Source: Chloroflexota bacterium (GTDB lineage Bacteria > Chloroflexota > Dehalococcoidia > SZUA-161). From it: 11,033 nucleotides of DNA. The translations under genes and the position numbers were made by a program. This document shows, piece by piece, positions 6,279-11,033 of this stretch (positions are counted from its first letter, which is position 1; each line of letters begins with the position of its first letter). A model generated the notes under the pieces. The model saw only the letters and a list, made by a program, of their open reading frames with translations. It did not search any database and had not been told where the DNA came from. The stretch lies in contig QIGA01000002.1 of NCBI GenBank assembly GCA_003229915.1, positions 1 to 11,033 on the forward strand, in the 5' to 3' direction.

Positions 6279-7382
6279 CTACTCCAGCATCTCTATAAAT
6301 GCTTGAACCATTGTCTTGAACTTGCCGCCTGTCCAGCCGGTATCAGAGTGCTCAACTGAAAGTACCGGGAACCCTTCCTCTTTGAGCCTGCTCTCGATCC
6401 ACGGACGGTCGTAGAGATGAGTATCGCAGTATTTCTGGATCACTAGAACTACACCTTTCACCCGATAGGTCTTTGCCAGTTCTAGCATGTGTCCAAGTCT
6501 GGGCGCAGCGGGATGCTTGCAAGGGCAGGGAATCTTTCGCAAATAACGTTCAGCGATAGCCCGGAGGGGCTCTAAACTCTCATCAACAGTAGACCCATAA
6601 TAGCGAGTACCTATGTCCAGATCATCAATAACCACTTCCCCCCCGCACTCCTCTATAGTTTGCAGAAGCTCAATGTTCTCGAAGGTATTCCCCGCTATCA
6701 TGAGACGCACTTTGTCTTCCGCAGATGTGTTGCTGGCTGGCAGCTTATCCAGGAGATCGCGGAGCATGGCATTGTGTTCTTCCTTGGGCATAACAAGGCC
6801 TGCCAGCAATATCCCAAATACCTCACTCGCGGAGAATTGAGGAGTGTCGCTTAGCGCCAGCTTGTAGACCTCGCCTACCAGAGAGCGGTTTCTGTTATAG
6901 ACTTTAATAGCCTGCATCAGCGATTCGTCGCTGATTTTGTGGTTGGAGTATTCCTCTAGGGATTCCTTAAACAAGCGTAGCTCGTGTGTGAAAAATTCTA
7001 CGGCCTCATCAGTGCTTTTGCCGGGCACAGGCAAAAACCAGTAGTAAGGGAGCTTGATGTTCCGTTTCCAAATACCATACAGGGCTCGGGTCATATCGCA
7101 TGTTTTGGGGAACACCATTCCGTCCAGATAGCTGTAACGGCCTTTTAGCGCTTGATCCAGGGCGCTTCTCATGTATGAGCAGCAGAAGGAGGGCAGGTGC
7201 GCATCGGCCAGGTCCACATTCTCGGCGCTTCCTCGGATGCGTACGGGGATTATGCCTGCGGAATATATTAGCTCCTCTGGGGTATAGTTGCAGAAATAGC
7301 CGAAAACCTTCCTCCCCGCCTGCTTCCACCCTTCCGCCAGTTGATGCCGAGTGCGGTACGCCTGGAAAAAATCGGAAACCAT
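6279..7382 (-). CDS. Benzoyl-CoA reductase / 2-hydroxyacyl-CoA dehydratase family subunit, BcrC/HgdB-like
   Basis: 367 residues, matching the usual length of BcrC/HgdB/FldC-type subunits. It is the expected heterodimer partner of the following gene and shares its fold family but is clearly divergent. Motifs are GYFCNYTPEELIYSAGIIPV (28-47), LPSFCCSYMRSALDQALKG (63-81), FPKTCDMTRALYGIW (91-105), RYLRKIPCPCKHP (279-291), VLVIQKYCDTHLYDRP (312-327), and the end SDTGWTGGKFKTMVQAFIEM (346-365). Cys67 or Cys68, Cys95 and Cys319 fit the three-Cys [4Fe-4S] binding pattern of the family, leaving a free iron site for substrate. The ATG at 7382 shares its A with the TAA stop of the ligase upstream (TAATG), and no strong Shine-Dalgarno is seen, so translation is probably coupled to the ligase. 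It ends in TAG, 7 nt before the larger subunit. Confidence 0.91.
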   Translation of the reverse strand: MVSDFFQAYRTRHQLAEGWKQAGRKVFGYFCNYTPEELIYSAGIIPVRIRGSAENVDLADAHLPSFCCSYMRSALDQALKGRYSYLDGMVFPKTCDMTRALYGIWKRNIKLPYYWFLPVPGKSTDEAVEFFTHELRLFKESLEEYSNHKISDESLMQAIKVYNRNRSLVGEVYKLALSDTPQFSASEVFGILLAGLVMPKEEHNAMLRDLLDKLPASNTSAEDKVRLMIAGNTFENIELLQTIEECGGEVVIDDLDIGTRYYGSTVDESLEPLRAIAERYLRKIPCPCKHPAAPRLGHMLELAKTYRVKGVVLVIQKYCDTHLYDRPWIESRLKEEGFPVLSVEHSDTGWTGGKFKTMVQAFIEMLE

Positions 7383-9031
7383 TACTGCTTATCGAGCCCC
7401 AGTCCCTCTACGGCTGCATCCTTCAGGACGAACTTCTGTATCTTGCCTGTCGCCGTCATGGGGAAATCATCCACGAACTTTACATACTTGGGTGCCTTGT
7501 AGTTGGCCATCTTCTCTCTGGCATAGGCTATGATTTCCTCCGCAGTAGCTGTCTCGCCCTCCTTCAACTTGATGAAGGCCATCGCTACCTCGCCCATCCT
7601 CCTGTCGGGCACTCCGGCTACTGCGACCATGGCCACCTTGGGATGCGTCATGAGAAAGCTCTCTATCTCAGCAGGGTATGCGTTTACTCCACCGGTAATG
7701 AACATGTCCTTGAGCCTGCCGGTTATCTTTATGTATCCGTTCTCATCCATAATGCCCAGGTCGCCGGTATGGAACCATCCGTTGCTGTCAAAGGCCTTCG
7801 CAGTTTCCTCTGGCTGCTTATAGTACTCCTTCATAACATACCAGCCGCGAGTGCGAATCTCCCCCTGAGTGCCTGGGGGGACTTCCGCCCCCGTGTCCGG
7901 GTCTACTATCTTCAGTTCACAATCATCAAAGATCAGTTTCCCACAGGTGTTGGCAACTAGCTCCGGTGGGTCACCACGCCGTGTGAAAGTGCTAATGCCA
8001 GTGTTCTCCGTCATTCCATAGCCCGATATCAAATCCTTGATACTCATCTTTTCAATGATGGTTCTTACCAAATCCGGGGAGACATCGGCTCCACCGATAA
8101 TGGCGCTCTTTATGCCGCCAGTATCACGCTTGGGGAAATCAGGATGGTCCAGCATCATGATGTACATAGTTGGCGAACCGGTGAAATTAGTGACCACCTC
8201 CTCGTCGATCAATCTCAGGGCTTCGCCTGGGTCGAAGGACTCCATCGGCAGAATGCAGGCCCCATGGCATGCTCCCAGCGTCATTCCTGTCATATTTCCC
8301 ATGTTGTGGTAGAAGGGGGAAACGACCAGGATGCGATCTTTCTCCGTCATCTGAAACCTCCCACCGAAGGCAGATACAACCCTAATGTACTGATGGTGAG
8401 TGGTCACCACGCCCTTGGGGAAGCCGGTCGTACCAGAGGTAAAGGGAATGATGTAAACGTCCTCGGGGACAACCGCTTCTTGAGATTTCCTTAGCTCAGC
8501 ACTGCCGGCATGGTTCTTGCCGGATTCGAGCATACCCTTGTAATCAAGCATCCCTGGGTAGCTTTGTTCCCCAACCACGATAACCCTCTTGAGAAGCGGC
8601 AGCTTCTCGCATCGCAGTTCACCTGGGTTACACTCCTTCAACTCCGGGCAGACCTCATAGATCATGGGGATGAAGTCTATCTTGAGGAAGCGGTCCATCA
8701 TGAACAGCGTGGTGGAATCAGACTGCCTGAGGATGTACTCCAGCTCGTGAACTTTGTATCTCGTGTTAAGAGGGATGACAGGAGCCCCTATTTTGACACA
8801 GGCAAAATGGGTGTAGACCCACTCGGGAATGTTGCTCATCCAGACCGCGACCTTGTCCCCCCTCCTTACACCCATTTTCAACAGAGCGCTGGCCATTGAA
8901 TCCACTCTATCCAGCAGGGTTTCGTACGTTATTCGCTCTTCCCCGCAGACCATAGCTTCCTGCTTTGGATACCTGGCTGCGACTCTGTCCACTATACTTC
9001 CCAGGGTATCACCTGGTTTTGCATCTATCAT
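7382..9031 (-). CDS. AMP-forming acyl-CoA ligase (class I adenylate-forming enzyme)
   Basis: A full-length 549-residue cytoplasmic enzyme that activates a carboxylic acid with ATP and CoA to the acyl-CoA, through an acyl-adenylate. All core motifs are present: the P-loop-like TSGTTGFPKG (198-207), SPFYHNMG (238-245), YGMTEN (338-343), WFHTGDLG (419-426), the hinge GRLKDMFITGGVNAYPAEIE (438-457) and C-terminal TATGKIQKF with catalytic Lys530. Overall it resembles FadD-like medium/long-chain or aryl-acid ligases. The specificity pocket cannot be read reliably, so fatty, aryl-alkanoic or alicyclic acids all remain possible. The ATG at 9031 follows AGAGGG, which overlaps the TAG of the oxidoreductase gene. 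The gap is 8 nt, and its own TAA overlaps the next start. Position suggests it supplies the CoA thioester used by the Fe-S subunits and dehydrogenases downstream. Confidence 0.95.
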   Translation of the reverse strand: MIDAKPGDTLGSIVDRVAARYPKQEAMVCGEERITYETLLDRVDSMASALLKMGVRRGDKVAVWMSNIPEWVYTHFACVKIGAPVIPLNTRYKVHELEYILRQSDSTTLFMMDRFLKIDFIPMIYEVCPELKECNPGELRCEKLPLLKRVIVVGEQSYPGMLDYKGMLESGKNHAGSAELRKSQEAVVPEDVYIIPFTSGTTGFPKGVVTTHHQYIRVVSAFGGRFQMTEKDRILVVSPFYHNMGNMTGMTLGACHGACILPMESFDPGEALRLIDEEVVTNFTGSPTMYIMMLDHPDFPKRDTGGIKSAIIGGADVSPDLVRTIIEKMSIKDLISGYGMTENTGISTFTRRGDPPELVANTCGKLIFDDCELKIVDPDTGAEVPPGTQGEIRTRGWYVMKEYYKQPEETAKAFDSNGWFHTGDLGIMDENGYIKITGRLKDMFITGGVNAYPAEIESFLMTHPKVAMVAVAGVPDRRMGEVAMAFIKLKEGETATAEEIIAYAREKMANYKAPKYVKFVDDFPMTATGKIQKFVLKDAAVEGLGLDKQ

Positions 9032-9039
9032 CTTGCCCT

Positions 9040-11033
9040 CTATGATAGGTTCTTCTCCGTCAGTTGAGCGAAATTCCTGTCCACTTCTTCCTGGATTTCA
9101 GCTATCTGAGCCTTGGTAAGATGCGAGAATCTCCCCTGCGTCATGAGGTACTCTTCTACCGGCTTTCTTGCCTTTGGCATCCTATTAACGGTTATCTGGC
9201 CATTTTCGTATTCGTACAACACCACGGTTCCCGTCTCAACAGCCAGACGTGCGATCTCGATTCCCAGGGCGGGATCATGCTCCCAACCGGGAGGACATGG
9301 ACAGATTATGTGAATAAAGGAGGGTTTGTTCAGTTCCTTGGCCTTTCTGACTTTTCTCACCAAATCATCGGGATACGCAGGGGACGCAGTTGCGATATAG
9401 ACATCCCCGTGGGCAGCCACAATCTGTTCGATATTTTTGACTCGCCCCTTTCTCCCATCTAACGTTGTCTTGGTCCTGGCGGCATATGGCGTTGAACCAC
9501 TACTCTGAACACCGGTATTCATGTAGGCTTGATTATCGTAACAAATATAGACTATTCGGTGTCCCCTTTCCAGAGCGGCGGAAAAAGTTTGCAGTCCGAT
9601 ATCGAAGAGCGCACCGTCGCCAGCTATTAAAATGAGATCAGCATCGATCTCTTTTCTCTTCATGGCGACTTCCATCCCACTGACAGCAGCCCCGGCATGG
9701 CTATAGGTGAAGAAGAAAAAGGGAATTCTCCAGGCAGTCAGGGGGTAGAAAGCGCCAACTGCCGAAAGGCAGCCGGAGTTATTAACGACCACAGCTCTCT
9801 TGCCAAAGACATTCAAAACTGTCCTGATCGCGCCGAGACTTATGCAGCCGGTACAAGACATCACACCCTTGCTCAGGCAGCTTTCGCCCTCCTCGACTAA
9901 CTCCATCTCCACATTCTGTCCGCTCAGCAGCTTCTCGTAGTTATCGTAGCCAGACAGCGTTGCTACCCGCTGGTCGAAGTCCGCTTTGTACCACTCCACA
10001 AATTCATCATCTCTGTTCAACCAGTTGTCGAACATCTCATCGACATCCTGGCTGCTTATGTCCTTCCCACTGATTATGATATTGGAGATGGCTGCTTGTG
10101 ACTTTTGAAGAGCTGATCGTACTTCAATGCAGGAAATACCATAATCGCTTCCGGGGGAACATGCTCGATCTATTACAAGTACCTTCTTGGCATTGAACAA
10201 GGAGTGCCTGATTTCCTGCTCGGGGAATGGCCTGAAAACCCTCAGCTTTAGCAGGCCAAGTTTTATGCCCCGCTGTCGGTATTCATCCACCTTCTCTCTA
10301 AGGACACCAACTACCGTGCCCATCGCCACCACGATCGCCTCAGCATCATCTGTCTTGTATGCCTCTATCAGATCGTAATGCCTGCCAAAAAGCTCACCGA
10401 ATTCTTTACAGACCTCTCTGATTACGATCTTCGCTTCCTGCATCGCCCTATACTGCTGCATCTTGAAGCTGGGATACTGTGGCATCACACCTGTGCCCTG
10501 GCTCATGGGATAGTCCGGGTCAACAAATACGTGCTTAGGCTGGTATTTGGGCAGGAATTCATCAACCTCCTCCTGCTCAGGTACGTCCACCGACTCGAAG
10601 CTGTGACTTACCCGGTGTCCCTCAGTTACCACAAAGGAAGGCAGCAGCACCTTCTCGTTTTCGCTGATCCTGTAGGCCATTATTATGGAGTCTATGATCT
10701 CCTGGCCGTCTTCGCAAATGAATTGGAGAAAGCTGGCATCCCTTTCCGAGAGGCAATCGGAGTGGTCGCTCAGAAGACCTTGAGGAATCCCTATCTCTCG
10801 GCTATCTATAGCCAGGACTGTAGGTAGAGCCATTCCTGAAGCTGCCCACAACATCTCACGCATGAGAGCAAGCCCTTGAGAGCAAGTACAGCTAAAAGTC
10901 CTACATCCGGTTGCGGCAGCTCCGACGCAGATGCCCATAGCGCCCAGCTCGGATTCAGCGTTGACGATGTCAGCGTCCAGTTCGCCCCTCGCAATCATCT
11001 CGTGAAGTTCTTCTGAAGCCGGGGTGGCAGGAG
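9040..11033 (-). CDS. 2-oxoacid:ferredoxin oxidoreductase, fused alpha-beta (PorA-PorB type), 5' end beyond right edge
   Basis: The frame is open through the right edge. Before the Met codon at 10998 there are 11 more in-frame codons (PATPASEELHE), matching the Y-P-x-T-P substrate loop of PorA, so the true start lies outside. The enzyme oxidatively decarboxylates a 2-oxoacid to acyl-CoA and reduces ferredoxin, using TPP and Fe-S. Numbering from that Met, 1-350 are the alpha part: AESELGAMGICVGAAATGCR (14-33), SQGLALM (40-46), SDHSDCLSERD (77-87), and a transketolase C-terminal-like domain. About 375-652 are the beta part: CTGC (382-385) and Cys410, which with Cys566 or Cys568 fit the proximal [4Fe-4S] ligands. 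TPP/Mg residues are GDGALFDIG (460-468) and CYDN (486-489); CPCPPGW follows (566-572). Gamma and delta subunits are not visible and could precede it. Pyruvate is the default guess; another 2-oxoacid is possible. It ends in TAG 8 nt before the ligase. Confidence 0.93.
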   Translation of the reverse strand, partial: PATPASEELHEMIARGELDADIVNAESELGAMGICVGAAATGCRTFSCTCSQGLALMREMLWAASGMALPTVLAIDSREIGIPQGLLSDHSDCLSERDASFLQFICEDGQEIIDSIIMAYRISENEKVLLPSFVVTEGHRVSHSFESVDVPEQEEVDEFLPKYQPKHVFVDPDYPMSQGTGVMPQYPSFKMQQYRAMQEAKIVIREVCKEFGELFGRHYDLIEAYKTDDAEAIVVAMGTVVGVLREKVDEYRQRGIKLGLLKLRVFRPFPEQEIRHSLFNAKKVLVIDRACSPGSDYGISCIEVRSALQKSQAAISNIIISGKDISSQDVDEMFDNWLNRDDEFVEWYKADFDQRVATLSGYDNYEKLLSGQNVEMELVEEGESCLSKGVMSCTGCISLGAIRTVLNVFGKRAVVVNNSGCLSAVGAFYPLTAWRIPFFFFTYSHAGAAVSGMEVAMKRKEIDADLILIAGDGALFDIGLQTFSAALERGHRIVYICYDNQAYMNTGVQSSGSTPYAARTKTTLDGRKGRVKNIEQIVAAHGDVYIATASPAYPDDLVRKVRKAKELNKPSFIHIICPCPPGWEHDPALGIEIARLAVETGTVVLYEYENGQITVNRMPKARKPVEEYLMTQGRFSHLTKAQIAEIQEEVDRNFAQLTEKNLS

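Noticed and set aside
7100..7960. 286-codon plus-strand open frame
   Set aside because: It is antisense to two well-supported genes (ligase and BcrC-like subunit). Its protein is rich in Cys, His, Pro and Arg, typical of a shadow frame, and it has no recognisable motif.
1..11033. CRISPR array, insertion sequence or prophage
   Set aside because: I saw no regularly spaced repeats, terminal inverted repeats, transposase, integrase or phage structural genes on either strand.

Overview
The window is bacterial DNA, probably from an anaerobe. Seven protein genes lie on the minus strand, and one tRNA gene lies on the plus strand. Evidence for anaerobic life is an oxygen-sensitive 2-oxoacid:ferredoxin oxidoreductase next to two subunits of the benzoyl-CoA reductase / 2-hydroxyacyl-CoA dehydratase family. 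Shine-Dalgarno sites are strong, ATG, GTG and TTG starts all occur, and the tRNA carries an encoded CCA. The gene set would fit Chloroflexota (Dehalococcoidia-like), Desulfobacterota or anaerobic Firmicutes. This is an impression, because no phylogenetic marker is present.

Right to left, which is the direction of transcription, 11033 to 1402 looks like one catabolic operon. It holds: (1) a fused alpha-beta 2-oxoacid:ferredoxin oxidoreductase, cut by the right edge; (2) an AMP-forming acyl-CoA ligase; (3) and (4) two different D-component subunits of the BcrC/HgdB and BcrB/HgdA type; (5) an acyl-CoA dehydrogenase with the canonical C-terminal catalytic Glu; (6) a second acyl-CoA dehydrogenase with the Glu at the alternative internal position; (7) a third acyl-CoA dehydrogenase without a recognisable catalytic Glu, interrupted by an in-frame TAG. 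Genes 1-5 are spaced by 8, -1, 7 and 5 nt. A 124-nt gap precedes gene 6 and a 28-nt gap precedes gene 7.

From 1401 to 1003 is a non-protein region with tRNA-Gly(UCC) on the plus strand behind a near-consensus sigma70 promoter (TTGACA-18-TACAAT). From 1002 to the left edge is the N-terminal 334 residues of a GT4-type glycosyltransferase, apparently unrelated to the operon.

Proposed joint function (inference): the ligase makes an acyl- or aryl-CoA. The oxidoreductase reduces ferredoxin. The two Fe-S subunits perform a ferredoxin-driven, ATP-gated dehydration or ring reduction. The acyl-CoA dehydrogenases carry out oxidation or enoyl reduction on the same CoA thioester. Missing from the window are the ATPase activator of the dehydratase/reductase, the gamma and delta subunits of the oxidoreductase, ETF, and any hydratase, hydroxyacyl dehydrogenase or thiolase. 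The substrate therefore cannot be named. No CRISPR array, insertion sequence, integrase or phage gene was seen.
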